Below, piece after piece: positions 23,187 to 31,850 of a stretch of DNA of 51,997 nt. Position 1 is the first letter of the stretch; each line of letters begins with the position of its first letter. The notes beneath the pieces were generated by a model. It worked only from the letters and a program-made list of their open reading frames with translations. It ran no database searches and was not told the DNA's origin. The position numbers and the translations under genes are program-made. This DNA is from a virus: the IMG/VR virus record IMGVR_UViG_3300023179_006844, positions 1 to 51,997 of that record. One strand, written 5' to 3'.

Positions 23187-23972
23187 TTAAATCACATCAA
23201 CCACAGATGGATACCACTGTAGCGACTGGACGGTTTTATTATGTCCTTTGGCTGTATCCAAAACTATTTGAGAATATTCCTTACCCTCTTCTGTTGGCAA
23301 CCACAACGGGCTAGAACCGCTGGTATTTTTAGTTTGCATCCCTTTTTCCATCAAGAGTAAATTCATCCTTCTAGCGGAAATTTCTAGCCCTGTTTTTTGA
23401 GCATAAAGTTCTGCTAGTTGAGTAGGGCGCACCAGTTCCTTTTCCACAGGAATGCCTAAGAGGGTTTTTGATTCTTCCATGGCAGATGCTAACGCAGGAT
23501 AGCTTTTGGCAATCTGATTAGCTTTGACCCCTGCTATTAAACGTGAGTCTATGGCTGTACAAGCGAATACCACATCTATAGCTGATCCTATCTCTTGTAC
23601 TTGGGGTATTGAGGTCAAGGTTGAATAAGTGCCTGACTTCCTGATCGCTGGTAATACTTGTGATGTTACCCACCGTTTAAATTCTTTAGCTTGTGGTTTA
23701 TGACTTCCAAAGATACAAGCGTACAATCCAGACTCATTAATGATTGAAACCTTGAAAGTATTGCTGCTAAAGGATTCCGCCAAAATGGCGGAATCTAATT
23801 TTTTGGGATTAATCACATCCTTGTCTTCAGTATCTACGAGGTTCAGCATTTTTGATAAATCGGCATAATCAAAAATTTCTGCAACATCTTTAGCTACAAA
23901 CCAAGGTTCGCCGTCAATCATCAAAACGCGGACTTGATTGTTATTAAAATTAAAAGCTGTTAAACTAGTCAT
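23187..23972 (-). CDS. BRO-family antirepressor-like protein (261 aa)
   Basis: N-terminal Bro-N domain (residues 1-110) with FNNNQVRVLMIDGEPWFVAK, DVAEIFDYADLSKML, INESGLYACIFGSHKPQAKE and FKRWVTSQVLPAIRKSGTY, the usual order of this phage/NCLDV DNA-binding domain. The C-terminal part (about 130-261) is a second domain found in antirepressors. A 3' fragment of a near-identical gene lies at 42846-42911. Its promoter region is duplicated in front of the Rha gene. Confidence 0.85.
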   Translation of the reverse strand: MTSLTAFNFNNNQVRVLMIDGEPWFVAKDVAEIFDYADLSKMLNLVDTEDKDVINPKKLDSAILAESFSSNTFKVSIINESGLYACIFGSHKPQAKEFKRWVTSQVLPAIRKSGTYSTLTSIPQVQEIGSAIDVVFACTAIDSRLIAGVKANQIAKSYPALASAMEESKTLLGIPVEKELVRPTQLAELYAQKTGLEISARRMNLLLMEKGMQTKNTSGSSPLWLPTEEGKEYSQIVLDTAKGHNKTVQSLQWYPSVVDVI

Positions 23973-24038
23973 GTTGACCTGTTAGTTAGGTTGACCCCAG
24001 CGATAAGACTTCATGGGTGGCTGTATCCACCTTTTGAA

Positions 24039-24115
24039 GTGCTGGTATTTTAATTATAACACTTAATCGCAAATATAACTACACTTATTGATATAATTAT
24101 TATGTACTTTTATTG
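24039..24115. repeat. Duplicated control region, copy 1
   Basis: A 77-base stretch beginning GTGCTGGTATTTTAATTATA and ending CTTTTATTG, nearly identical to 26373-26449. It lies between the leftward bro gene and the rightward methyltransferase gene and should contain their promoters and a shared operator. Confidence 0.8.
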
Positions 24116-24126
24116 ATAGCCAGGGC

Positions 24127-25500
24127 ATGATTAATCAGATAATTCATGGTGATTGTTTTGAAGTTTTGAAAGATATTCCTGACAATTATTTTGAAAGCTT
24201 AATAACAGATCCGCCCGCAGGAATTAGCTTTATGGGTAGAGATTGGGATGACCATAAAGGCGGAATGTTGAATTGGATAAACTGGTTTTCTGAAGTTATG
24301 AATGAATGTTTAAGAACTATGAAACCAGGTGCTTGTGGTTTAGTTTGGAGTATTCCTAGAACGTCTCACTGGACGGGTATGGCTTTGGAGTTAGCAGGGT
24401 TTAGGTTGATCGATATAATTCACCACTGCCAAGGTTCTGGTTTTCCGAAAGGTCAAGATATTGGGAAAATGTTGGACAAATTAGCGGGAAAAGAGAGGGA
24501 AGTCATAAGTATTGGTTCACACTGTGGACTACATTCCAAAGGTGGTAGCAATAACTTCACTGATGACAACTGGAACGCTATTAACAGATTCGGTGATTAT
24601 TCGTTAATAACAGCACCCGCAACACCCGAAGCCAAACAGTGGGACGGATGGAAGACCCCAGCACTAAAACCAGCGGTTGAGGGTTGGTGGTTGGTTCAAA
24701 AACCCATCAGTGAGTCAAGTATTGCAAGAAATATATTAAAACATGGTGTCGGTGGCTTGAATATTGAAGTGTGTAGGATTGGGTACGAGAATGAATTTAT
24801 AGATTTTGATAGAGTACAAGATGGTAATATCTATGACAGTAATTCTTCTTATGGAAAATGTGAGCAGAAAGAAGTTACACCGCTATATAAACCCGATGGT
24901 CGTTACCCTGCCAACTTAATCTTATCCTGTGGTGCTGACTGCAAAGGTGATAATCATAGCCCTGATTGCCCAGTATCAGTCATTGGAGAACAAAGTGGGA
25001 TTTGTCCGAGTGGTAGTGGATATAAAACTACAGGGGATATTTCATATTTTGTGGGATTAAACAAAAGAGAGGATATTCCTTATTGTCATGGCAGTACAGG
25101 AACAGCAGCGCGATATTTTAAACAACTGCCATTTGACCCGGAAACAGTCAGCAGCGTCTACTACTCAGCCAAAGCATCAACTAATGACAGATCATGCGGT
25201 GGTACGGTAGAAAACGTCCATCCCACAGTCAAGAGTAGGTATTTGATGAAATATTTAATCCAGTTAATTACCCCTGAAGGTGGTACAGTCCTTGACCCAT
25301 TTGCCGGTAGTGGTACAACAGCACTAGCCTGTAAAGAACTCGGTAGAAACTATATCTGCATTGAAAAAGAACGGGAATATGTTGACATTATTCATCAACG
25401 CTTAAATACTCCCATCACTGAGAGAGGATTAACTGTAGAGGAACAAGTAGAGATTGAGGAAAAGACTAAGCCACCTTATCAGCAGTTGTCATTGTTTTAA
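24127..25500 (+). CDS. Beta-class DNA methyltransferase (457 aa)
   Basis: Catalytic motif IV (TDPPAGISFMGRDWD, residues 27-41) comes first and the AdoMet motif (LDPFAGSGTTALACKELG, about 405-422) last, which is the beta-class N6-adenine/N4-cytosine order. The central HPTVKSRYLMKYL links to motif I as usual. DPPA replaces the canonical DPPY/DPPW. No nuclease partner is adjacent, so it is an orphan phage methylase that may protect phage DNA alongside the deazaguanine pathway. The recognition sequence is unknown. Confidence 0.88.
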   Translation: MINQIIHGDCFEVLKDIPDNYFESLITDPPAGISFMGRDWDDHKGGMLNWINWFSEVMNECLRTMKPGACGLVWSIPRTSHWTGMALELAGFRLIDIIHHCQGSGFPKGQDIGKMLDKLAGKEREVISIGSHCGLHSKGGSNNFTDDNWNAINRFGDYSLITAPATPEAKQWDGWKTPALKPAVEGWWLVQKPISESSIARNILKHGVGGLNIEVCRIGYENEFIDFDRVQDGNIYDSNSSYGKCEQKEVTPLYKPDGRYPANLILSCGADCKGDNHSPDCPVSVIGEQSGICPSGSGYKTTGDISYFVGLNKREDIPYCHGSTGTAARYFKQLPFDPETVSSVYYSAKASTNDRSCGGTVENVHPTVKSRYLMKYLIQLITPEGGTVLDPFAGSGTTALACKELGRNYICIEKEREYVDIIHQRLNTPITERGLTVEEQVEIEEKTKPPYQQLSLF

Positions 25501-25503
25501 GAG

Positions 25504-25529
25504 TACCCACTAAAGCGTTTTAGTGGATA
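25504..25529. terminator. Terminator between methyltransferase and rha genes
   Basis: TACCCACTAAA-GCG-TTTTAGTGGATA, seven bases before the end of the convergent leftward gene. The same stem family occurs at 23150 and 33567-33594. Confidence 0.65.
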
Positions 25530-25535
25530 TGGGAA

Positions 25536-26303
25536 TTATTCACCAATTAATCTTTGCCTAGTATCTCCAAATATTAAATCAATGACTTCATCCAATGAAT
25601 CAGGTGCAACATACTCACTAGTAGAGTGCCTAGTAACGGGTATTAATAAATCATCACGGTTCATGTTCCGTAATTTATCAGCTACCCATTTAAGCGAGGG
25701 TATCTTTTGTCCAGTACGCTTTTTAATTTCTGTTTTGAGTTGATCAGCGGTCAGGACTTTGGATACTTTACCCGTTTCCGGTTGCACAATCTCAGTAACT
25801 AAAACCTCAGACCTGACAATCTGATCTGACATCCCTCTTAATGCTAAAACTGTTTCTTTGCCGTGCATAGTGAGCATAGAGGAGTCTAATTCTTTGCCTT
25901 TGTTGATTTCCTTGGCAACTGCTAACTGAAGTTCTAGCTCACGAATACGCTCTGATTGTTGGGGAATAACGGTTTTTATGACGGCTTTAGCATCTTTAAA
26001 TGCCTTGACCAGCGATCGCTTACATTGTCTAACTTTATCGGTGTTTTTGGATAAAGTCATTACGTAAGTAGCTTGGTCTTCATTCAAATAGTAGAAAACG
26101 GTTGTATTCTTTGCACCGGCTGAGTTTGTTGCAGTTCCGTTTTCAAATCGGAGGTGTCCGAACTCTTGAATCTCTGTCCAGTATTTCTTGATTGTCCTAA
26201 CAAATGATTCATGCTCAATACCTAGCTCCCTGGCAATGAGTCGGGAATCAACAACCAGTTCACCATTTCTGTCAATTACGTCAATTTGTGTTAGACTGTT
26301 CAT
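25536..26303 (-). CDS. Rha-family phage regulatory protein (255 aa)
   Basis: Start at 26303 (MNSLTQIDVIDRNGELVVDS). The N-terminal domain (RLIARELGIEHESFVRTIKK, FYYLNEDQATYVMTLSKNTD) is the Rha/pRha domain with the typical NEDQ-A--V--LS motif. The C-terminal part (about 120-255) is helical and then has KSVTA-like text (TADQLKTEIKKRTGQKIPSL) found in phage antirepressors. The promoter region is shared in sequence with that of the BRO gene. Confidence 0.85.
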   Translation of the reverse strand: MNSLTQIDVIDRNGELVVDSRLIARELGIEHESFVRTIKKYWTEIQEFGHLRFENGTATNSAGAKNTTVFYYLNEDQATYVMTLSKNTDKVRQCKRSLVKAFKDAKAVIKTVIPQQSERIRELELQLAVAKEINKGKELDSSMLTMHGKETVLALRGMSDQIVRSEVLVTEIVQPETGKVSKVLTADQLKTEIKKRTGQKIPSLKWVADKLRNMNRDDLLIPVTRHSTSEYVAPDSLDEVIDLIFGDTRQRLIGE

Positions 26304-26372
26304 AGTCACTTCTTATTTTTAAGTTGATTACCAGTGATATCGCCGTTGGGAATGTTGATACCATTCTTAACG

Positions 26373-26449
26373 GTGCTGGTATTTTAATTATAACACTTAA
26401 TCGCAAATATGACTATACTTATTGATATAATAATCATGTACTTTTATTG
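26373..26449. repeat. Duplicated control region, copy 2
   Basis: Matches 24039-24115 with only a few substitutions. It lies upstream of the leftward rha gene. Confidence 0.8.
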
Positions 26450-26498
26450 GGACAGCAAGACCACTTGTGGCGTGTTTTAGTGAAGCGTCAAGAATCAC

Positions 26499-26522
26499 CT
26501 CACCTGTCTGAAAACAGGTGAG
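26499..26522. terminator. Strong hairpin near the small gene at 26540
   Basis: CTCACCTGT pairs with ACAGGTGAG. No clear T-run on either side; it could terminate the leftward small gene ending at 26540. Confidence 0.45.
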
Positions 26523-26539
26523 TATATCAAAGTAGCTAA

Positions 26540-26683
26540 TCAGCCATAAGCAGCTTCACTCATGTCTTCTCCAATGCAGTAGCCATAAAAGTACTGCTCA
26601 CTGTCTCTTGTTCCATCTGGGTAGGGATTATTGTAAGGTTTGTTGTTGAACCCATCATCATAGCCTTCGCCATATGCACACAT
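26540..26683 (-). CDS. Tyr/Gly-rich small protein (47 aa)
   Basis: MCAYGEGYDDGFNNKPYNNP and the rest are rich in Tyr, Gly, Asn and Asp. A similar YGEGMFEGYDYGHDLG segment occurs in the 49749-50018 protein, which suggests a shared motif in this genome. The upstream region has no strong ribosome site, so this is tentative. Confidence 0.45.
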   Translation of the reverse strand: MCAYGEGYDDGFNNKPYNNPYPDGTRDSEQYFYGYCIGEDMSEAAYG

Positions 26684-26752
26684 GGTTTTTCTCTCATTAA
26701 TTGATAAAAATAATATAGTCTATAAATTATTAAAAATAAATTTTAATTAGTC

Positions 26753-26860
26753 ATGCTATTATTCATAAGTACCAAAAAATGTGGTCAATGCAGCAACCAC
26801 ATTTTTATTACCAGGTACTTAGCCGCTAGTTTGGGATAGCAGCAATCAACAATATAGCAC
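26753..26860 (+). ncRNA. Structured element L, copy 1
   Basis: Nested stems: TGCTAT (26754) with ATAGCA (26854), TAAGTACC (26766-26773) with GGTACTTA (26814-26821), AAAAATGTGGT (26775-26785) with ACCACATTTTT (26796-26806), and a small GCTA-GTTTGGGA-TAGC loop. The same architecture precedes cas12 at 33759. The stem GTGGT/ACCAC is replaced there by GTGATTA/TAATCAC, so base pairing rather than sequence is kept. It could be a cis-acting RNA or a transposon-end structure. Confidence 0.7.
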
Positions 26861-26960
26861 AAAACGCCATGAGTACCGAAGAAATTAAGGATTATGTGGT
26901 TGTGGAATTTAGCTTTGTTTAATCAGCTAAATAATCATTATAAATTTAAATTTATTTAGC
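26861..26960 (+). pseudogene. Decayed 5' fragment of a second cas12 gene
   Basis: After element L copy 1 the start codon is lost (AGCACAAAAC instead of AGCATGAAAAC). In the cas12 frame the DNA at 26897-26938 reads WLWNLALFNQLNNH, versus WLWNLTLSNQLHNH in the intact protein. The frame then stops near 26959. The rest of the gene is absent and the sequence joins directly to the downstream hairpin element R. Confidence 0.75.
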
Positions 26961-26978
26961 CATTAATGTGTTATACTA

Positions 26979-27013
26979 AGTTAGTATTAAATTACTTTAG
27001 TTTGGGAAAGTAA
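26979..27013 (+). repeat. Hairpin element R, copy 1
   Basis: AGTTAGTATTAAATTAC and the stem TTACTTT-AGTTTGGG-AAAGTAA (26992-27013). The same loop AGTTTGG with a different complementary stem follows cas12 at 35757-35771. It ends two bases before the first csf-operon gene. Confidence 0.75.
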
Positions 27014-27014
27014 G

Positions 27015-27533
27015 GTGACAATAAATCATCATGGAATGCCACAAACACGGGACAAGTGTTATGGTGTGGCTGCTTGTTTAAGCTACTGGGTTTTCAAGTG
27101 TCGTGACAGGAAGCGTAGTCCAGCCATGGGAACTAAAACCTGGACGTACCTAGAATCTTCTATCAAGAATTGTGCAGAAATATCCACAAATCTAGAAGAC
27201 TATTTACAAAATCTTTGTGACAAGCTAATGTCGCAATTAAGACCTGTAGAGCTAACCAAAATCATTCAACCAACTCAGAGAATACTGAGAATCAATGAAG
27301 ACGCAACTGAAATTAAGGAACTACCAATAGATCAAAGCTTGATTTTTATGGGTTGGCTTGACTTGCTTGCTGACATTGAACCCCACGGATTTAGTGAGTG
27401 GGATGTACTGGAATTATTAAGAACAAAAACAGGAATTATCCAAGTAATTTGTCGGCTACGTTTTGAAGAAGACAGAAGCTTGGGACTTGATGAACCAGAG
27501 GAATTTATTGAGGTAGAAGTGACAAATGTTTGA
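27015..27533 (+). CDS. Putative type IV-B small subunit (Cas11-like)
   Basis: First gene of the csf operon. GTG at 27015 or ATG at 27033 (MPQTRDKCYGVAACLSYWVF) could start it. It is helical with a basic N-terminus (KCRDRKRSP) and an acidic C-terminus. Type IV-B operons encode a small helical Cas11 subunit in a comparable place, and the length (166-172) fits. The identification rests on position and size; the sequence itself shows no diagnostic motif. It overlaps csf2 by eight bases. Confidence 0.55.
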   Translation: MTINHHGMPQTRDKCYGVAACLSYWVFKCRDRKRSPAMGTKTWTYLESSIKNCAEISTNLEDYLQNLCDKLMSQLRPVELTKIIQPTQRILRINEDATEIKELPIDQSLIFMGWLDLLADIEPHGFSEWDVLELLRTKTGIIQVICRLRFEEDRSLGLDEPEEFIEVEVTNV

Positions 27534-28659
27534 TAATTATAATATTTTTGACAGGGAAAGATTGACTTTACATTGCTTAATTACACTACAGACACCATTG
27601 AGCCACATAGGCGAAGTATCTGGCAATGTTAGTAATCTGAAAACTACTAAGCTATTGGATTTTGAAGGTAATCCCAGAAGTGTTTTTGTCTATTCTGGTA
27701 ATGCAATTAGAAATGGTATTTTGCGCCGGGTAGGAGTGTCAGCAGCACTCACGGAATTAGGAATTAAGGTAAATCCAGATACTCACCACACAATGTTTGC
27801 TGGCGGGCGAATTGATGGGGGGACGGCTTCAGATATGGAACTGGATAAAAAGATCCGGGTCTTTATGCCTTGGTTATCGGTACTAGGAACAGCTAAACCT
27901 ACAGGAGTTTTTGGGACTAAAGAATCTCAAATGGTGGCTGGTAGAATTAATATTGGCAGTGGTTATTTAGTCTGCTATGAGTCAGCAGAATACGTTTACA
28001 ATCAAGTCCCAGCGATTTTACCACCGGAAATACAACCGACTATTTCAACATTAATTAAAGCTAAAAACAGACTTTCTTCCGACCCTTTTGTGGCCACAAA
28101 ATCGGAAGACTTAACCAATTGGAATCAAGTAAAATCAGAATGTTTGCCATTAGTTAAAAAAGTAATGAAGACATGGACTGAATACTTAACAATTGATCAG
28201 ACAACCCGCAGAGATAGTACTTTAGATCCTAACTTACTCAAATTTCTACCATCAGAAGTACAAGCACAATTAACAGGTGATGGTAAAACTAAAGAGAAAA
28301 CTAAATCAGACCAGATGATTGCTGCTGATAGATTAATTATGCCCGGTGCTAAACTTTATTCCCGATGGGATTTGAATTGTACTCAAGTAGAGGAGGGATG
28401 GATATTTGATACTTTGCTCAAGTTTTCAGAATCACCTTATATTGGTGGTAAAGGCAATCGCGGTAATGGCAGGGTTCATCTTGATTTCTGGTTTCAATCT
28501 GACCATGAACGGGGTTTATTGTGTTCTTTGAAAGATGGAGTCATGGGGGACAGATTTCTTAATTCCCATCAAAAATATCGGGAATATATCAATCAGTATC
28601 AGCAGTTTTTAAGTGAAGCAAAAACATCCAAAGAATTAAGGAAGTTACTAGGTGAATAA
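27526..28659 (+). CDS. csf2: Csf2 (Cas7-family backbone of type IV CRISPR complex)
   Basis: Builds the crRNA-binding filament. RRM-type Cas7 features are clear: CLITLQTPLSHIGEVSGNVS (residues 16-35), FVYSGNAIRNGILRR near residue 55 and the glycine-rich SPYIGGKGNRGNGRVHLDF near residue 305. TPLSHIGE is a Csf2 hallmark. At 377 residues the length is normal for the family. It overlaps both neighbours by eight bases. No DinG helicase (csf4) is present, so the operon is type IV-B rather than IV-A. Confidence 0.88.
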   Translation: MFDNYNIFDRERLTLHCLITLQTPLSHIGEVSGNVSNLKTTKLLDFEGNPRSVFVYSGNAIRNGILRRVGVSAALTELGIKVNPDTHHTMFAGGRIDGGTASDMELDKKIRVFMPWLSVLGTAKPTGVFGTKESQMVAGRINIGSGYLVCYESAEYVYNQVPAILPPEIQPTISTLIKAKNRLSSDPFVATKSEDLTNWNQVKSECLPLVKKVMKTWTEYLTIDQTTRRDSTLDPNLLKFLPSEVQAQLTGDGKTKEKTKSDQMIAADRLIMPGAKLYSRWDLNCTQVEEGWIFDTLLKFSESPYIGGKGNRGNGRVHLDFWFQSDHERGLLCSLKDGVMGDRFLNSHQKYREYINQYQQFLSEAKTSKELRKLLGE

Positions 28660-29341
28660 TTTAAAAGTCACTGCATATTTGTCTACACCGATTGGTGTCT
28701 ATGACAATTGGAGTCCTTCCTTGGAGGGGCTTCTTACCTATAGATTATTAGAAGAAAATAATCTATTATCATCCAATCCTACAATTCAACAACTTGCAGA
28801 AGTTCAGGATTTTTTGGTAGATGAATTACCGCTTAAACAGAATACAATAATGAATGATAAATATTTCTGTGTAAGTTCACCTTGTTACGTGGTCAAAAGT
28901 GAAAATACTGATAGATACCGGAAAAGATGGGATAATCATGAAAATAGTTTGAATTGGGGGAAAAGAAAAGCTAAATTCTTGACAGGTGAAGGCGTGGAAA
29001 AGTCTTATGATTTGCCTTTATACACTCGTTTAACGAATAGTATTAGTTGGTTTGCAGTAGGAGACAAAGACGGGATTAACGCTTTATTATCATCCGTCAC
29101 CCATATTCAGAAAAAACGCAGTTATGGCAATGGTGAGATTAAGCAATGGCAAATAGAAATAGCTTATGACGATTATCATTTATGGCGAGATGATAAGTTA
29201 ATGCGTCCCATGCCTGTGAGGTTAATATCACAAAAAATAGATAATCCTCAATTGATCTGGGGATGGAAAAGCCCGGCTTGGCTGGCAGCTAATAAAGAAC
29301 TTTGCTATATGCCAAAGGATAATGTGATTTATGGAACTTGA
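28652..29341 (+). CDS. csf3: Csf3 (Cas5-family subunit of type IV complex)
   Basis: The N-terminal strand VTAYLSTPIGVYDNWSPSLE and the C-terminal glycine-rich loop HIQKKRSYGNGEIKQWQIEI (about residues 148-170) fit the RAMP fold of Csf3/Cas5, which caps the 5' end of the crRNA. At 229 residues the size is typical. It sits between csf2 and cysH with overlaps of eight and 11 bases, so the order csf2-csf3 is conserved. Confidence 0.85.
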   Translation: MNNLKVTAYLSTPIGVYDNWSPSLEGLLTYRLLEENNLLSSNPTIQQLAEVQDFLVDELPLKQNTIMNDKYFCVSSPCYVVKSENTDRYRKRWDNHENSLNWGKRKAKFLTGEGVEKSYDLPLYTRLTNSISWFAVGDKDGINALLSSVTHIQKKRSYGNGEIKQWQIEIAYDDYHLWRDDKLMRPMPVRLISQKIDNPQLIWGWKSPAWLAANKELCYMPKDNVIYGT

Positions 29342-30047
29342 TGAGAAATTAATGCTTGAAGGCTGGGCAGCTTTACCAAAATTCAAGAAAAAAGTAGAAC
29401 AAGCCGAAGCAGTCATTAAAGAAGCGTTAAAAATTGCTCCTGCTTATGTAGCTATTAGCTGGGGTAAAGACAGTTTGGTGATGTTACATTTATGTCAAAA
29501 AATACAACCAAATATCATAGCAGTAAATTACGGATCACCGGAACAAGATGTTGTAGATAATTACACTGAAGTGATTAATAATTATTTGCAAAAATTCCCA
29601 ACAAATTACAAAGAATTGACAGGGTTGCCGGAATGGGCGGACACACCAGATACGGTTCAAGATAGATGCAATCAAATACTTGAAGGTGAGTATACTTTAG
29701 CATTTGTAGGATTACGAGCAGAAGAAAGTAGAAACCGTAAGCGATCGCTAATGAATAATGGGTTAATTCATCAGTATCGAACTGGAAAATATGCTGGACA
29801 TTATAGAGTATGCCCTTTAGGGTGGTGGAATTGGCGTGATGTTTGGGCATATATAGTTATTAATGATTTACCCTATCTTAATAGCTATGACTATAAAGAT
29901 AGAGAGCATGGTAGAACAAATGCACACGCTAAATATTGGTTTTCAGCTAACAAAAATAAACAGTTGTCTGATGGTAAAATGGAATTGATTAAAAGATATA
30001 ATTTTCCATTGTTTACACTACTACAATCCGAAGGTATTTATGATTGA
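29331..30047 (+). CDS. CysH-like ATP-pyrophosphatase of the type IV-B operon
   Basis: PAPS-reductase/adenylyl-transferase-like fold with the PP-loop SWGKDSLVML at residues 43-52 and the downstream GLRAEESRNRKRS and CPLGWWNWRDVWAYI motifs. The catalytic ECGxH tail of true PAPS reductases is absent. A cysH-like gene is the known ancillary partner of type IV-B loci. It presumably activates a carboxyl, sulfate or RNA group with ATP; its substrate is not known. It overlaps the next gene by eight bases. Confidence 0.85.
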   Translation: MELDEKLMLEGWAALPKFKKKVEQAEAVIKEALKIAPAYVAISWGKDSLVMLHLCQKIQPNIIAVNYGSPEQDVVDNYTEVINNYLQKFPTNYKELTGLPEWADTPDTVQDRCNQILEGEYTLAFVGLRAEESRNRKRSLMNNGLIHQYRTGKYAGHYRVCPLGWWNWRDVWAYIVINDLPYLNSYDYKDREHGRTNAHAKYWFSANKNKQLSDGKMELIKRYNFPLFTLLQSEGIYD

Positions 30048-30732
30048 ACAATTCTTAACAAATAAAGCAGCTTTTACTCAGTTAGCATCCGGTAATATCA
30101 ATATTGATTTATCAACTGATGAAGTATTTTCGCCTTTAAAGCGATGGGAAATATTTAGTAGAATCAGATTTGAATATGTGCGTCCCACTTGTACTTTACG
30201 CTCTCAATCTGCGCCTTCAGTATTACCATGTATGCCAGAAAATGAAAAAGAATATGGTATTAAATCATATTTGCGATCAGGGTTAAATCCCAATAAAGAG
30301 GCAATTGATTTATTGTACAAAAATTTAAAAAGTCCTGTACTGGGTAGCTTGAGTGCTGCACTAAAAAAATACTATTTAACACAGCAAGTGGAAACACCAA
30401 GCACAGACGCTTCTTTGTTCCCTGCAAATTACATCATAGTTCACGATTTGCACCATATTTTATTAGATGTTGATATATCTCAAAAGGGTGAATTAGCTGT
30501 AATAGCCTACGAAAGCGGCATGATCCAAAAAACAGAGTTTCCTATACTTTTAATTGAACAGTTAGAGATATTTGTATCCGACTTATTTAAGGATATAAAA
30601 TCTCATGAACTTATGAAGTATTGGAATATAGGTGTAAATTCTGCTGTTTTGGTTGATGATTGGGAATGGTGGCATGATTTAGATTTACCTCTTTCAGTTG
30701 TCAGAGAAAAATACAATATTTTAGGAGTTTAA
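30040..30732 (+). CDS. COQ4-like protein inside the csf operon (230 aa)
   Basis: Residues 135-151 read HDLHHILLDVDISQKGE, which fits the HDxxH-x11-E zinc motif of the COQ4 family exactly, followed by LAVIAYESG as in COQ4 (GE.AL.AF). The N-terminal 80 residues are not recognised. COQ4 proteins act on prenylated quinone precursors in mitochondria and some bacteria. Here the gene lies between cysH and csf1 with eight- and four-base junctions, so it is an integral operon member. Its role in the CRISPR system is unknown; it may be a metal-dependent enzyme acting on the same substrate as the CysH-like protein. Confidence 0.65.
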   Translation: MIEQFLTNKAAFTQLASGNINIDLSTDEVFSPLKRWEIFSRIRFEYVRPTCTLRSQSAPSVLPCMPENEKEYGIKSYLRSGLNPNKEAIDLLYKNLKSPVLGSLSAALKKYYLTQQVETPSTDASLFPANYIIVHDLHHILLDVDISQKGELAVIAYESGMIQKTEFPILLIEQLEIFVSDLFKDIKSHELMKYWNIGVNSAVLVDDWEWWHDLDLPLSVVREKYNILGV

Positions 30733-30735
30733 TAT

Positions 30736-31503
30736 ATGCAGCGATCGCTTTGCTATCTTTGTGCTAAACCAGCATCAAATCCATTGGAATTATCTAATAC
30801 TTTCACTATGCATTCATCAGCTAAGTGTCCAGATTCTAAGCTGCTGTGCGATCGCTGCTATTCCACAATTTCTGGTAATCAAAAACAGTTATGGTATTGG
30901 AATGAAAGTAAAAATAAGTGGTCAAAACTGTGGGGACGGTCTTTGTCTAGGGTGTACCAAGGTGACACTTTAATAGCACCAATAATTGAAGGTACTTATA
31001 CTGAGGGTAAAGATACTTTCGGTGTGGTCAAAAACTTATTAACACGGGTAGAAATCAGGGAATACTTATTAAATCCTCCTGAACCACCGTTTACTATTGC
31101 CATAGCAGAATCAGGACAAAAACACATTATCCCATGGGCATTAGAAGCGCGTAGTCGTACGCTTTTTCCAGTTCAATTTGAGTTGGACACAGTTTATGTT
31201 GATAGCAGATTTAAAAAGTATTTGCAGATATATGAAGAATTAATGGGATTGGGATTTAGTAAAACTGAGATTGATTCAGGTAATTACAGAAGTGACAAAC
31301 TAATGAAAGTTTTTGACGATAGATTTTGGGAACTTGAAGGAGGAATAAAAGCCATTAGAGGCACTAGATTAATAGAGTTGATAAATTACATCGCTCAAAT
31401 ACAATCAAGTGTCTTCGTGGCGGAAATAACACCAATTCCTGTAATTCCTGCTTCTCCCATGATTCTACCTGCAATCAGCCCAGTTCAGTTGTCCTTATTT
31501 TAG
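30736..31503 (+). CDS. csf1: Csf1 (large-subunit-like protein of type IV complex)
   Basis: Zinc-binding N-terminus with CxxC at residues 6-9 and C31, CxxC at 38-41, then a globular domain including GVVKNLLTRVEIREYLLNPP and a helical C-terminus. Length (255) and Cys pattern fit Csf1, the defining type IV large subunit. It is last in the operon, three bases after the COQ4-like gene. HIP1 sites occur near its start. Confidence 0.8.
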   Translation: MQRSLCYLCAKPASNPLELSNTFTMHSSAKCPDSKLLCDRCYSTISGNQKQLWYWNESKNKWSKLWGRSLSRVYQGDTLIAPIIEGTYTEGKDTFGVVKNLLTRVEIREYLLNPPEPPFTIAIAESGQKHIIPWALEARSRTLFPVQFELDTVYVDSRFKKYLQIYEELMGLGFSKTEIDSGNYRSDKLMKVFDDRFWELEGGIKAIRGTRLIELINYIAQIQSSVFVAEITPIPVIPASPMILPAISPVQLSLF

Positions 31504-31535
31504 CAAAGAAAGTACAAGAAAGACTTTCTTGTACT

Positions 31536-31850
31536 TTAAATTAACTCCAATAAGATTGTTAGCGCCGATTGGATGCTATTAATAGCATCTTTGATTAATG
31601 CCCGCTTTTGGGTTGCGGGCTTATTTGGCCTAGAAACTAATAATTCATCATTAGCTATTAGTTTCATGAATTTAGAAATGTTGGGGTCTTCGCCCCACAG
31701 GCAGCCAAACTCTAAAGCTTTATTCTCTAGCTTGGCTTTGTCTTCCATTGAGATGGAGAGCGTGATGCTCTCCTGTTTTCTGGTCACTTTTTGTAAATTC
31801 CTCTTGCGACCTTTTGAATATGTCCTGCGTGATAATTCCGTGCACCCCAT
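31536..31850 (-). CDS. Ribbon-helix-helix-like protein (104 aa)
   Basis: RKQESITLSISMEDKAKLEN (about residues 24-43) followed by a helix has the strand-helix pattern of RHH or CopG-type proteins. The N-terminal 20 residues overlap the next gene and the true start may be internal. Convergent with csf1. The target is unknown. Confidence 0.5.
   Translation of the reverse strand: MGCTELSRRTYSKGRKRNLQKVTRKQESITLSISMEDKAKLENKALEFGCLWGEDPNISKFMKLIANDELLVSRPNKPATQKRALIKDAINSIQSALTILLELI

Noticed and set aside
26979-31503. Type IV-A or type III system
   Set aside because: No DinG-type helicase, no Cas10 GGDD motif and no Cas6 seen; CysH-like gene points to IV-B.
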